Assembly (NCBI GenBank): GCA_002360295.1
Contig: DEQI01000158.1
Location: 1-8,307 of the forward strand
DNA length: 8,307 nt
Direction: 5' to 3'
Origin: Planococcaceae bacterium UBA3370
Lineage (GTDB): Bacteria > Bacillota > Bacilli > Bacillales_A > Planococcaceae
Shown: positions 1-7,731 of the stretch, piece by piece
Layout: each line of letters opens with the position of its first letter
Position numbering within the stretch: position 1 is the first letter of the stretch
Position numbers and translations under genes: made by a program
The notes under the pieces: model-generated
Database searches by the model: none
Told to the model about the DNA's origin: nothing
Seen by the model: only the letters and a program-made list of their open reading frames with translations

Positions 1-495
1 AGTCCTCGGGGAACTGAAAAAAGAGCCATTTGGTTAAATACACCTCGTAATACCCCTGAAAGCGATATTCGCCATAAAAGCCACCATTATGGCAATAATG
101 TACGAGCGCGTTTAGAGCTACCTGATTTAGCGCATTACGAAGGCTTCTTTTGTACAGATAGTGGCGTTGTAACAGAAGGGATTACTTCGAATATTTTTTG
201 GACAAAAAATGATATACTTTATACGCCTTCAGTTGACACAGGTATTTTACCGGGAATAACACGTCAATGGGTCATCCAAATGGCTGAAAAGCTTGGTTAT
301 ACTGTACGTGAAGGGTTTTTTGGTCGATTCGAAGTAGAAGAGGCAGATGAGTGTTTTATTACGAATTCTATACAAGAGCTAGTACCAATTTCAACTATTA
401 AACATATTCGCTTTGCAGGTGAGGAAGGATCTATTTATCAAAGACTTCACCTTGCGTATGTAGATGAAGTGATGCAATTAGTAAAAAGGAGTTAA
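1..495 (+). CDS. pabC: Aminodeoxychorismate lyase, 3' part (5' end outside window)
   Basis: This PLP enzyme of fold type IV cleaves 4-amino-4-deoxychorismate to p-aminobenzoate and pyruvate, giving the pABA half of folate in the cytoplasm. The frame is open from base 1 to TAA at 493-495, so 164 residues are visible, a little over half of a usual ~285-residue protein. Visible residue 26 (Lys, codon 76-78), in the context RHKSHHYGNN, is the expected Schiff-base lysine. VTEGITSNIF around residues 57-66 and TGILPGITR around 80-88 are the family's cofactor-binding segments. An ATG at 280 is internal and is not the start, because these motifs lie upstream of it. The branched-chain aminotransferase and D-amino-acid aminotransferase share the fold. 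The folate-gene neighbourhood decides for PabC. The gene ends 3 nt before folP, so the two are probably translationally linked. Confidence 0.93.
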   Translation, partial: SPRGTEKRAIWLNTPRNTPESDIRHKSHHYGNNVRARLELPDLAHYEGFFCTDSGVVTEGITSNIFWTKNDILYTPSVDTGILPGITRQWVIQMAEKLGYTVREGFFGRFEVEEADECFITNSIQELVPISTIKHIRFAGEEGSIYQRLHLAYVDEVMQLVKRS

Positions 496-498
496 GTG

Positions 499-1350
499 AT
501 GTTAGAACATTATCCAAAACCGCTCATTCTAAATGGAATTGAGTTAGATTATACGAAAGAAACATTTATTATGGGTATTTTAAATGTGACGCCTGATTCA
601 TTTTCTGATGGTGGCCAATATAATTCTATCGAAGCTGCCGTTGCTCAAGCGAAAAAGATGGTAGCAGACGGAGCAAAAATTATTGATGTTGGTGGGGAAT
701 CAACGCGTCCTGGGCATGTCCGTATTTCTGAAGAAGAAGAAATTGCACGCGTTGTACCTGTTATTCAAGCGCTAGTAAAAGAAGTAAAAGCTATCATTTC
801 CATTGATACGTATAAAGAAAATGTGGCACGTGCAGCTATAGAGGCTGGTGCGCATATGATCAATGATATTTGGGGAGCGAAAAGTGAGCCAGGCATTGCG
901 AAGGTAGCGGCAGAGAAAGGTGTACCGATTATATTAATGCATAATCGTGCGGATGAACCGTATAGTGATTTTTGGGCTGACTTTAAAGCGGATATCCAAG
1001 AAAGTATTGAAATTGCAAAAGCGGCTGGTGTACCAGATGAGCATATAATTTTAGATCCGGGTATTGGTTTTGTGAAAGATTTACAGCAAAGTATTGAAAC
1101 GATGCAACGTTTAGATGAGTTAGTAGCATTTGGGTATCCAGTATTACTTGCAACGTCGCGCAAGCGCATGATTGGTGCAATATTAAATTTACCGGTGCAT
1201 GAACGTGTTGAAGGAACGGCTGCTACATGCGCATTTGGTGTACAAAAGGGCTGTCATATGATGCGAGTGCATGATGTGAAAGAAGTAGCGCGTACTGTTA
1301 AGGTGATGGATGCACTAGTAGGTAAATTTACAGTGGAGGGTGAGTTATAA
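499..1350 (+). CDS. folP: Dihydropteroate synthase (sulfonamide target)
   Basis: This cytoplasmic TIM-barrel enzyme condenses 6-hydroxymethyl-7,8-dihydropterin diphosphate with p-aminobenzoate to give 7,8-dihydropteroate. The 283-residue length is normal (B. subtilis Sul is about 285). Both family signatures are present: GILNVTPDSFSDGG at about residues 26-39 and GGESTRPG at 65-72. Also visible are SIDTYK (101-106), INDIWG (121-126), the pterin-site segment ILDPGIGF (184-191), SRKR (220-223) and RVHDV (256-260). The ATG at 499 is preferred over the GTG at 496: AGGAG at 487-491 lies 7 nt from the ATG but only 4 nt from the GTG. The Shine-Dalgarno sits inside the end of pabC. The stop overlaps the folB start as TAATG. 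No truncation or lost catalytic residue is visible. Confidence 0.98.
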   Translation: MLEHYPKPLILNGIELDYTKETFIMGILNVTPDSFSDGGQYNSIEAAVAQAKKMVADGAKIIDVGGESTRPGHVRISEEEEIARVVPVIQALVKEVKAIISIDTYKENVARAAIEAGAHMINDIWGAKSEPGIAKVAAEKGVPIILMHNRADEPYSDFWADFKADIQESIEIAKAAGVPDEHIILDPGIGFVKDLQQSIETMQRLDELVAFGYPVLLATSRKRMIGAILNLPVHERVEGTAATCAFGVQKGCHMMRVHDVKEVARTVKVMDALVGKFTVEGEL

Positions 1351-1718
1351 TGGATTACATACATTTACGGGATATGCAGTTTTTTGGCTATCATGGTGTT
1401 TTAAAAGAAGAAAACGTGCTCGGTCAGCGTTTTCGTGCTTCTGTTTCGCTTGCTGTCAATAGCGAGCGTGCCGGTCAAACGGATGAGTTAGATCATACAG
1501 TGAGCTATGTGGGTGTATATGATATTTGTAAAGATGTCATAGAGGGAACACCGTATAAATTAATCGAGGCAGTGGCTGAAAGAATTGCGACGCGTATTTT
1601 ACAGCAGTATGAAGGAGCTGTATTTGGCTGCCGTGTAGAAGTCATTAAACCTGATCCCCCAATCCCAGGACATTATAAAGAAGTGGCGGTAGAAATAGTG
1701 AGAGGTACATTTTCATGA
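1350..1718 (+). CDS. folB: Dihydroneopterin aldolase
   Basis: FolB converts 7,8-dihydroneopterin to 6-hydroxymethyl-7,8-dihydropterin and glycolaldehyde, the step before FolK. In known structures it is a small cytoplasmic oligomer (octamer). At 122 residues it has the usual length. The motif FGYHGVLKEE at about residues 12-21 holds the conserved glutamate region, and GQRF follows at 25-28. Lys100 in VIKPDPPIPGHYKE corresponds to the catalytic lysine of the Staphylococcus aureus enzyme. The ATG overlaps the folP stop by one base. GGAGGG at 1335-1340 lies 9 nt upstream, inside folP. The TGA is embedded in the ATGA that starts folK, a classic translational-coupling junction. Nothing unusual is seen in the protein. 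Confidence 0.97.
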   Translation: MDYIHLRDMQFFGYHGVLKEENVLGQRFRASVSLAVNSERAGQTDELDHTVSYVGVYDICKDVIEGTPYKLIEAVAERIATRILQQYEGAVFGCRVEVIKPDPPIPGHYKEVAVEIVRGTFS

Positions 1719-2233
1719 ATGATGTATTTTTATCGATTGGCACAAATATGGGTAACCGTGAAGGAAATTTAAAGCGAGCAGTGCACTTATTAGAGGGCCA
1801 ATTTGAACTGATAACGATTTCCTCCATATATGAAACGGCACCGGTTGGCTATGTGGATCAGCCGTCATTTTTAAATATAGCTGTGCATGTGAAAACAATG
1901 CTGTCTCCTTTTGAAACATTACTTGCCTGCCAAGCGATTGAAAATGAATTAGGTCGTGTACGAGATATCCGTTGGGGTCCGCGAATCATTGACCTTGACA
2001 TTTTGTTATATAATCATGAAAATGTTGAAGCAGACAATTTAATAGTACCGCATCCACGGATGTACGAACGCGCTTTTGTATTAGTGCCACTCGTTGAAAT
2101 TACAACAAACTATTCCAGTGAACAGGTAAAGCAAGCGCGACAAAAGCTTGCTACACTAGATAGAGAGAAAGAAGGCATTACATTATGGAAGACGATCGCT
2201 ACGGTAGACGAATTCGTGCGTACAGAAAGCTAA
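1715..2233 (+). CDS. folK: 2-amino-4-hydroxy-6-hydroxymethyldihydropteridine diphosphokinase (HPPK)
   Basis: FolK transfers pyrophosphate from ATP to 6-hydroxymethyl-7,8-dihydropterin, making the FolP substrate. The protein has 172 residues, close to the usual 160-170. The N-terminus VFLSIGTNMGNREGNL is typical. YETAPVGYVDQPSFLN (about 39-54) forms part of the pterin site. The signature RWGPRIIDLDIL (86-97) carries the two Mg-binding aspartates, Asp93 and Asp95. VPHPRMYERAFVLVPL (111-126) is also canonical. The start is the ATG in the ATGA overlap with folB; the nearby ATG at 1719 is in another frame. The last 49 nt are shared in a different frame with the start of the HTH gene downstream, so the C-terminal ~16 residues are constrained by both genes. 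Confidence 0.97.
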   Translation: MNDVFLSIGTNMGNREGNLKRAVHLLEGQFELITISSIYETAPVGYVDQPSFLNIAVHVKTMLSPFETLLACQAIENELGRVRDIRWGPRIIDLDILLYNHENVEADNLIVPHPRMYERAFVLVPLVEITTNYSSEQVKQARQKLATLDREKEGITLWKTIATVDEFVRTES

Positions 2234-2388
2234 AACGTATTCAGCAAGTAGAATTCGCCAAACTTATTGGTGTATCAGCAACGCATTTAGGACGAATTGA
2301 ACGAGGCGAAAAAGAAGCTTCACCTGATTTGCTCCAAAAAATGGCTGATAGATTAACTATAGATGTAACAGAATTATTAGGGGAATAA
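2185..2388 (+). CDS. yazB: Small XRE-family helix-turn-helix protein (YazB-like)
   Basis: A 67-residue protein that is almost entirely one Cro/C1-type HTH domain. The N-terminal helix GRRIRAYRKLKRIQQVEFA is followed by KLIGVSATHLGRIERGEKEASPD, which holds the two helices of the DNA-contacting motif. A final helix ends in ITVD-like IDVTELLGE. No sensor or dimerisation domain is present. The start is the ATG at 2185, inside folK, with GAAGG at 2171-2175 nine nt upstream; the next gene begins 19 nt after its stop. B. subtilis yazB occupies the same place between folK and dusB, so the assignment rests on both fold and position. Its DNA target is not known to me. A role in regulating the folate operon is a guess from location only. 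The long overlap with folK suggests coupled translation. Confidence 0.9.
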   Translation: MEDDRYGRRIRAYRKLKRIQQVEFAKLIGVSATHLGRIERGEKEASPDLLQKMADRLTIDVTELLGE

Positions 2389-2407
2389 CCTATAGGAGGG
2401 GACAACA

Positions 2408-3442
2408 GTGAATAACGCGCTAGAAAAGCCTTTTCAAATTGCCGATATTGTGTTGGATAATCGTGTCGTATTAGCTCCTATGGCGGGAATTTGTAATTCA
2501 GCTTTTCGTTTAACGGTAAAAGAATTTGGTGCCGGTTTAGTCTATGCTGAAATGATTAGCGATAAAGGGATTGTACAACGTAACGAAAAAACATTAGGTA
2601 TGTTATATATTGATGAACGTGAAAATCCTCTATCGCTTCAAATTTTCGGCGGTGATAAAGAAACGTTAGTAGAAGCAGCGAAATATGTCGATGAAAATAC
2701 GACAGCAGACATCATTGATATAAATATGGGGTGTCCAGTAAACAAAATTATTAAATGTGAAGCAGGAGCTCGACTTCTACTGGATCCGAACAAAGTATAT
2801 GAAATGGTTGCTGCAGTAGTTGATGCTGTGAAAAAACCTGTATCTGTTAAGATGCGCATCGGTTGGGATGATCAGCATATTTTAGCTGTAGAAAATGCGC
2901 AAGCTGTTGAACGGGCGGGTGCCGCTGCTGTAGCAGTACATGGCCGTACGCGTGTGCAAATGTATGAAGGGAAAGCCAACTGGGATTTTATTCGTGATGT
3001 AAAGCAAAACGTGAATATCCCGGTAATTGGTAACGGTGACGTTGAAACACCACAAGACGCAAAACGTATGCTTGAAACAACTGGGGTTGATGCGGTGATG
3101 ATCGGTCGAGCTGCATTAGGTAACCCTTGGATGATTTACCGTACAGTGCAATACCTTGAAACAGGCGAGTTGAAAGAGGAACCATCCGTACGGGAAAAAA
3201 TCGACGTATGCTTACTACACTTTGAGCGCCTTATGCAATTAAAAGGTGAAGGGGTAGCGGTACGTGAAATGCGTAAACATGCTTCGTGGTATTTAAAAGG
3301 CATTCGTGGTAATGGTAAGATTCGTAACGCGATTAACCAAGCAGAAACGAAAGAAGAGTTATTCATGCTATTAAACGGTGTCGTTACAGAGCTGGAAGAA
3401 CAAGAAGACATACTACAGGAAACAAAAGTAGGAATTGTTTAA
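2408..3442 (+). CDS. dusB: tRNA-dihydrouridine synthase, DusB type
   Basis: An FMN-dependent, NADPH-using enzyme that reduces uridines to dihydrouridine in tRNA. Which positions it modifies cannot be told from the sequence. At 344 residues it has the expected length. LAPMAGICNSAFR (about 22-34) starts the FMN-binding TIM barrel, and YAEMIS follows at 46-51. NMGCPVNKI holds the catalytic cysteine, Cys109. VKMRIGW (147-153), AVHGRTRVQMYEGKANW (176-192), PVIGNGDV (205-212) and MIGRAALGNPW (231-241) are family signatures. The C-terminal ~85 residues form the helical RNA-binding domain. Translation starts at the GTG at 2408: AGGAGGGG at 2394-2401 is a near-perfect Shine-Dalgarno 6 nt away. It is the last gene of the folate operon and is followed by a hairpin terminator. 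Confidence 0.96.
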   Translation: MNNALEKPFQIADIVLDNRVVLAPMAGICNSAFRLTVKEFGAGLVYAEMISDKGIVQRNEKTLGMLYIDERENPLSLQIFGGDKETLVEAAKYVDENTTADIIDINMGCPVNKIIKCEAGARLLLDPNKVYEMVAAVVDAVKKPVSVKMRIGWDDQHILAVENAQAVERAGAAAVAVHGRTRVQMYEGKANWDFIRDVKQNVNIPVIGNGDVETPQDAKRMLETTGVDAVMIGRAALGNPWMIYRTVQYLETGELKEEPSVREKIDVCLLHFERLMQLKGEGVAVREMRKHASWYLKGIRGNGKIRNAINQAETKEELFMLLNGVVTELEEQEDILQETKVGIV

Positions 3443-3466
3443 TTGGCTGAAGGGAAACCTTATAAT

Positions 3467-3509
3467 AACGCAAGGAAGCTGAAATTTCTTAGCATTCTTG
3501 CGTTTTCTT
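3467..3509 (+). terminator. Intrinsic terminator of the folate-dusB operon
   Basis: The arm at 3467-3480 (AACGCAAGGAAGCT) pairs with 3491-3504 (AGCATTCTTGCGTT) around a 10-nt loop. The outer 10 bp contain one G-T wobble. One internal mismatch precedes a further 3 bp. A T-rich tail follows (TTTTCTT including the last stem bases). It begins 24 nt after the dusB stop, which fits the end of the operon. Confidence 0.85.
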
Positions 3510-3594
3510 GTAGGGCTAGTTAGACATTTTTCGGTTATTGAAATAATTAGAATAATAAAACATTTTGAAATCAATGTGAAATAATCTGAAAGAG

Positions 3595-3623
3595 ATGATT
3601 ACAAATTCGAAATTGTGTACAAT
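3595..3623 (+). promoter_or_regulatory. Weak candidate lysS promoter overlapping a palindrome
   Basis: The -10 candidate is TACAAT at 3618-3623. A -35 at the usual 17-nt distance would be ATGATT (3595-3600), which matches only three of six consensus bases. Transcription would begin near 3630, giving a leader of about 50 nt. Immediately upstream of the -10, bases 3601-3616 form an imperfect palindrome, ACAAATTCGAAATTGT, in which one base pair breaks the symmetry. It would occupy most of the spacer and could be an operator. The leader also holds the small inverted repeat CTGCG-AA-CGCAG (3646-3657). No T-box-sized leader is present. Confidence 0.4.
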
Positions 3624-3670
3624 AAGAACATTATGGACAAGTGAACTGCGAACGCAGACCAATTGAATAA

Positions 3671-5176
<1,506 letters not shown>

Positions 5177-5215
5177 TGACTGGCTAAGAACCATTAATTG
5201 CTCTTAGTTAAGGGG

Positions 5216-5249
5216 AACAGGGGAATCATGCGGATTCTCCTGTTTTTTT
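5216..5249 (+). terminator. Intrinsic terminator of lysS
   Basis: The 12-bp arms at 5216-5227 (AACAGGGGAATC) and 5233-5244 (GATTCTCCTGTT) have one G-T wobble and a 5-nt loop. An uninterrupted T run lies at 5243-5249. It sits 39 nt after the lysS stop. A smaller inverted repeat just before it (CTAAGA at 5184-5189, TCTTAG at 5202-5207) has a 12-nt loop and no T tract, so I do not call it separately. Confidence 0.92.
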
Positions 5250-5345
5250 ATCTCTGTTCATATGTAAACGTACAAATGTGAAATCATTAGAGAGCCACAT
5301 TCGAATGCTCATTTGAAATAGAAATAAAAAACAATGAAGATATTT

Positions 5346-5373
5346 GTTTAAACGGTCATTGAATATAGGGTAT
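5346..5373 (+). promoter_or_regulatory. Candidate sigma-B-type promoter of the 90-residue ORF
   Basis: GTTTAA (5346-5351) and GGGTAT (5368-5373) are exact matches to the -35 and -10 hexamers of the B. subtilis general-stress sigma factor SigB. The spacer is 16 nt, slightly longer than the usual 12-15. An overlapping sigma-A reading is possible: TATACT at 5371-5376 with a poor -35, TTAAAC, at 5348-5353. The start point would be near 5380, leaving a leader of about 60 nt before the ORF. Upstream (5250-5345) I see only A+T-rich DNA and a 10-bp palindrome, CATTCGAATG, at 5298-5307. Confidence 0.5.
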
Positions 5374-5442
5374 ACTTTTAGAGTTCTATGTTTTGCAGAT
5401 AAAAATAGGAATAAACACTAACAGTTTTAATGGGGGCTTATT

Positions 5443-5715
5443 ATGAATTACAGAATTATTAATAGACAAGTATTTGAACAGGCACAGTTACGTTCGGTTT
5501 CAGATGTTGTATTTACTGAAGAAGAAATGCAAAATGGGATGAAATTAGCCGTTTCTAAAAAAGATGAAACACTTACTCTATATTTGGTGGATATTGATGG
5601 ACAGAAGAAATTCGATGTTAGATGGGATGATTCTTCTGAAATTTTCAGTGGCTGGTATTCTGCATGGGATAATTTCACGTGGTGTCTAAATGTAGTGGAT
5701 TCTCAAAATAACTAA
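5443..5715 (+). CDS. Small protein of unknown function (90 aa)
   Basis: I do not recognise this protein. It has 90 residues, no signal peptide and no membrane segment, and it is acidic overall. The N-terminal third (MNYRIINRQVFEQAQLRSVSDVV) looks partly helical. The middle (LAVSKKDETLTLYLVDIDGQ) looks like beta strands. The C-terminal third is rich in aromatics, with four tryptophans and the segment FSGWYSAWDNFTWCLNVVD. This suggests a small, compact alpha/beta protein in the cytoplasm. The ATG at 5443 has a G-rich ribosome site (GGGGG at 5432-5436, 6 nt away) rather than a good AGGAGG. It has a candidate sigma-B-like promoter and its own strong terminator, so it is likely a monocistronic real gene. 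It sits between lysS and an MCP gene, outside the conserved gene order, and looks like an accessory gene. A stress-related role is inferred only from the promoter. Confidence 0.75.
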   Translation: MNYRIINRQVFEQAQLRSVSDVVFTEEEMQNGMKLAVSKKDETLTLYLVDIDGQKKFDVRWDDSSEIFSGWYSAWDNFTWCLNVVDSQNN

Positions 5716-5720
5716 AGTAA

Positions 5721-5770
5721 AAGGGAGAATTATTCTACTTTATTAAGTGGAATGATTCCCCTTCTTTTTT
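5721..5770 (+). terminator. Intrinsic terminator of the 90-residue ORF
   Basis: A long hairpin has its left arm at 5721-5740, the tetraloop TATT at 5741-5744 and its right arm at 5745-5763. About 19 bp pair, with one bulged A and two G-T wobbles. A T run follows at 5765-5770. It begins 5 nt after the stop codon of the small ORF. Confidence 0.92.
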
Positions 5771-5824
5771 GTGGCAAGAGTATACAGTGCAAGCTAAAAT
5801 AATTTTATGTAAAAGCATTAATGT

Positions 5825-5860
5825 GAGTCAAAGTATAGAAGAAGCACTTTGGCTCTTTTT
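5825..5860 (+). terminator. Orphan terminator-like hairpin
   Basis: GAGTCAAAGT (5825-5834) pairs with ACTTTGGCTC (5846-5855), with one G-T wobble and an 11-nt loop. TTTTT follows at 5856-5860. It lies 55 nt downstream of a complete terminator and no ORF lies between the two. It may be a back-up terminator, a relic of a lost gene, or the 3' end of a very short RNA. A loose promoter-like pair, GTGGCA (5771-5776) and TAAAAT (5795-5800) with 18-nt spacing, precedes it. Confidence 0.6.
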
Positions 5861-5868
5861 GCATTTAG

Positions 5869-5884
5869 TACTTTAGATAAAGTA
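5869..5884. repeat. 16-bp palindrome, possible operator
   Basis: TACTTTA (5869-5875) and TAAAGTA (5878-5884) are perfect inverted copies separated by GA. The site lies 52 bp upstream of the -35 box of the MCP promoter candidate. Its size and symmetry would suit a dimeric regulator. A+T-rich DNA yields such palindromes by chance, so the regulatory reading is uncertain. Confidence 0.35.
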
Positions 5885-5936
5885 TGGTAAACGATTATTG
5901 TAATTCTTTAGTTGGAAGAGTTGTGTATATAATATA

Positions 5937-5965
5937 TTGACGAATGACTTAAATCCTTTTAAAAT
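5937..5965 (+). promoter_or_regulatory. Sigma-A-type promoter for the MCP gene
   Basis: TTGACG (5937-5942) and TAAAAT (5960-5965) each match consensus at five of six positions, with the ideal 17-nt spacer. The start point would be near 5972, giving a leader of roughly 68 nt before the MCP ATG at 6040. No sigma-D motility promoter (TAAA, then GCCGATAT about 15 nt later) was found, although many Bacillus chemoreceptor genes use one. Confidence 0.65.
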
Positions 5966-5979
5966 CAAATAGTGTAAAA

Positions 5980-6021
5980 AAATACCTTTTTAGTTAGCCA
6001 GCTAAGAGGTGTTTTTATTTT
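5980..6021 (+). terminator. Terminator-like hairpin in the MCP leader (possible attenuator)
   Basis: AATACCT (5981-5987) pairs with AGGTGTT (6007-6013), and TTAG (5990-5993) with CTAA (6002-6005), with G-T wobbles and one bulge. An alternative inner stem, TTAG (5994-5997) with CTAA (6002-6005), competes. A T-rich tail runs from 6012 to 6021, and an A run (5975-5982) mirrors it, so the hairpin could act in both directions. It lies after the likely start point and 8 nt before the ribosome site. Any MCP transcript from the promoter at 5937 must therefore read through it. Confidence 0.6.
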
Positions 6022-6039
6022 GGGAAATGAGGTAAATTG

Positions 6040-7719
6040 ATGAAAAGCATCAAACATAAGTTATTAGGAGTTTTCTTAATAATAGTATCGTTAATCACAG
6101 CTTTATGTGTGTTTAACTACATATCTGTAAAAAAGTTCAATCAGGATACAGAGAGTATTTTAAAAAAAGATTTACCTCTATTAATAGCTGATGAAGAGTT
6201 AGCGTTTAATATTGCTGAAAGAATAGCGTTAGCACGTGGATATATTTTGTACAATGATTCTTCTTATAAAGAGTTATTTCTTCAGTACACGGAAGAAAGT
6301 GTAGATTTACAAAATCAAGTGCTAGTTGGTTCTAGCTCACAAGAAGCAAAGCAATTAATCGAAACAAGTATTGAATGGCGGAAATATATTACTGACGAAG
6401 TATTTATAGAGTTTGATAAAGGGAACAAAGAGCAAGCTCTAGCTATTATGGCTGCAAAGGTTCAGCCTATGGGTAGAGATTTAATGGAAGGGTTTAAACA
6501 AATTGCGGATAAACGAAAAAATAATATTTTAGCAGAGGGAAACGATGTAATCCAAACGGGAACAAACGTTAAAAACGCTAGTTTATTAATGTCCTTAATT
6601 ATCATAGTTGTATCAGTGCTTTTAGCCATTGTAACCGCAAAAATTATTTCAACGCCAATAAAAAAGGTTGTTAATAGGATGTTACAAATCTCAGAGGGGG
6701 ATTTACAATCTGCGGATATAGTGACAAAGTCTAAAGATGAAACGGCACAACTAATCGAAGCTACTAATACTATGAACGAAAAATTAAAAACTGTTATTAC
6801 AAATATTATGGCAGCAAGTGAAAATGTAAAAAGGCAAAGTAACGATCTTTCCAATTCAGCGAATGAAGTAAAGGAAGGTAGCGTACAAATTGCTATGACA
6901 ATGGAAGAATTGGCTTCAGGAGCTCAAGAACAAGCGCATAATTGTGCTAACGTTAGTGAAGCTTTAGCTGACTTTATTGAAAGTATTAAAACATCAAGCA
7001 AAGAAGGCATAAGCGTAAGGGCGCTAACGGGCAAAGTAAAAGCAGCTTCAGAAAACGGTAGTGAACTCATGTCGATATCAGAAAGTAATATGCATGAGAT
7101 TAAAAACCTAATGGAAGAATCTGTTGAAAAGGTGAGAGAATTAGATAAAAAAACGGAAAAAATTAATGATATTATTTCGGTCATTACGAATATCTCAGAA
7201 CAAACGAACTTATTAGCTTTAAATGCAGCTATTGAAGCTGCTCGAGCAGGTGAGCATGGAAAAGGATTTGCTGTAGTAGCGAATGAGGTAAGAAAGCTTG
7301 CGGAAGAAGTTAAACTAAGTGTTAATGATATTACAGGTATAGTAAACTCTGTACAAAAAGAATCTACAGAAGTTGCCGTATCACTAGAAACGGGATATCA
7401 GACAATACAACAAGGTACTTCTCAAATAAAAGAAACAGCTGGAACTCTCCGGTTAATTGATCAACTGACAGAAGATATGACTAATAAAATTGCATTTATA
7501 GCATTTGAACTTGAGAGCTTTGTAAATAAAGGTGAACAACTCAATTTATCCATTTGTAATATTGCTAGTGTATCAGAGGCATCAGCCGCGGGAGTAGAAG
7601 AGACAACAGCATCGACAGAAGAAACAGCAAGTTTAATGGAGCTAATACTTGATAGTTCACAGGAGCTTGCTAAACAATCGGAACAATTAAATACGCTTAC
7701 TAAGCAATTTATTGTTTAA
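6040..7719 (+). CDS. Transmembrane methyl-accepting chemotaxis protein (4HB-HAMP-MCP)
   Basis: A 559-residue chemoreceptor that would signal to the CheA/CheW complex at the membrane. A basic start (MKSIKHK) leads into membrane segment 1 (about 8-28). The extracellular part (about 30-178) looks all-helical, with [13 protein letters not shown] typical of the four-helix-bundle ligand domain. Membrane segment 2 spans about 181-203. A HAMP domain (about 204-256, with ISTPIKKV and ISEGDL) follows. The signalling domain has the hallmark hairpin tip at about 384-421 ([20 protein letters not shown], then [17 protein letters not shown]). Methylation-type segments include [12 protein letters not shown] near 519-530. 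The ATG at 6040 is used: GAGG (6029-6032) lies 7 nt upstream, and the TTG at 6037 is too close. The ligand is unknown. No che genes are adjacent, so it is an orphan receptor. Lys- and Leu(TTA)-rich codon use looks more A+T biased than lysS. Confidence 0.95.
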   Translation: MKSIKHKLLGVFLIIVSLITALCVFNYISVKKFNQDTESILKKDLPLLIADEELAFNIAERIALARGYILYNDSSYKELFLQYTEESVDLQNQVLVGSSSQEAKQLIETSIEWRKYITDEVFIEFDKGNKEQALAIMAAKVQPMGRDLMEGFKQIADKRKNNILAEGNDVIQTGTNVKNASLLMSLIIIVVSVLLAIVTAKIISTPIKKVVNRMLQISEGDLQSADIVTKSKDETAQLIEATNTMNEKLKTVITNIMAASENVKRQSNDLSNSANEVKEGSVQIAMTMEELASGAQEQAHNCANVSEALADFIESIKTSSKEGISVRALTGKVKAASENGSELMSISESNMHEIKNLMEESVEKVRELDKKTEKINDIISVITNISEQTNLLALNAAIEAARAGEHGKGFAVVANEVRKLAEEVKLSVNDITGIVNSVQKESTEVAVSLETGYQTIQQGTSQIKETAGTLRLIDQLTEDMTNKIAFIAFELESFVNKGEQLNLSICNIASVSEASAAGVEETTASTEETASLMELILDSSQELAKQSEQLNTLTKQFIV

Positions 7720-7731
7720 AGAGTATATTTG

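Larger units (their letters stand above)
5716..6039 (+). other. 324-nt intergenic region with three hairpins and one promoter
   Basis: No gene is visible between the 90-residue ORF and the MCP gene. In order, the region holds the terminator of the small ORF (5721-5770), a second terminator-like hairpin with no obvious gene to terminate (5825-5860) and a 16-bp palindrome (5869-5884). A sigma-A-type promoter (5937-5965), a third terminator-like hairpin (5980-6021) and the MCP ribosome site GAGG (6029-6032) follow. Base composition is strongly A+T rich. I see no direct repeats or insertion-sequence ends. Confidence 0.8.

Noticed and set aside
496..498. GTG start for folP, one codon upstream of the ATG
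   Set aside because: The AGGAG at 487-491 is only 4 nt from the GTG but 7 nt from the ATG at 499, which is the better distance.
765..1169. 134-codon minus-strand ORF inside folP
   Set aside because: It is antisense to a strongly conserved gene and has Ser/Ile-rich low-information sequence, typical of a shadow frame.
6037..6039. TTG start for the MCP gene
   Set aside because: It is only 4 nt from GAGG and is directly followed by an ATG at the ideal distance.
5771..6039. Sigma-D (motility) promoter for the MCP gene
   Set aside because: A TAAA at 5878 is followed by ACGATTAT only 8 nt later. The spacing is wrong and the -10 match is poor.
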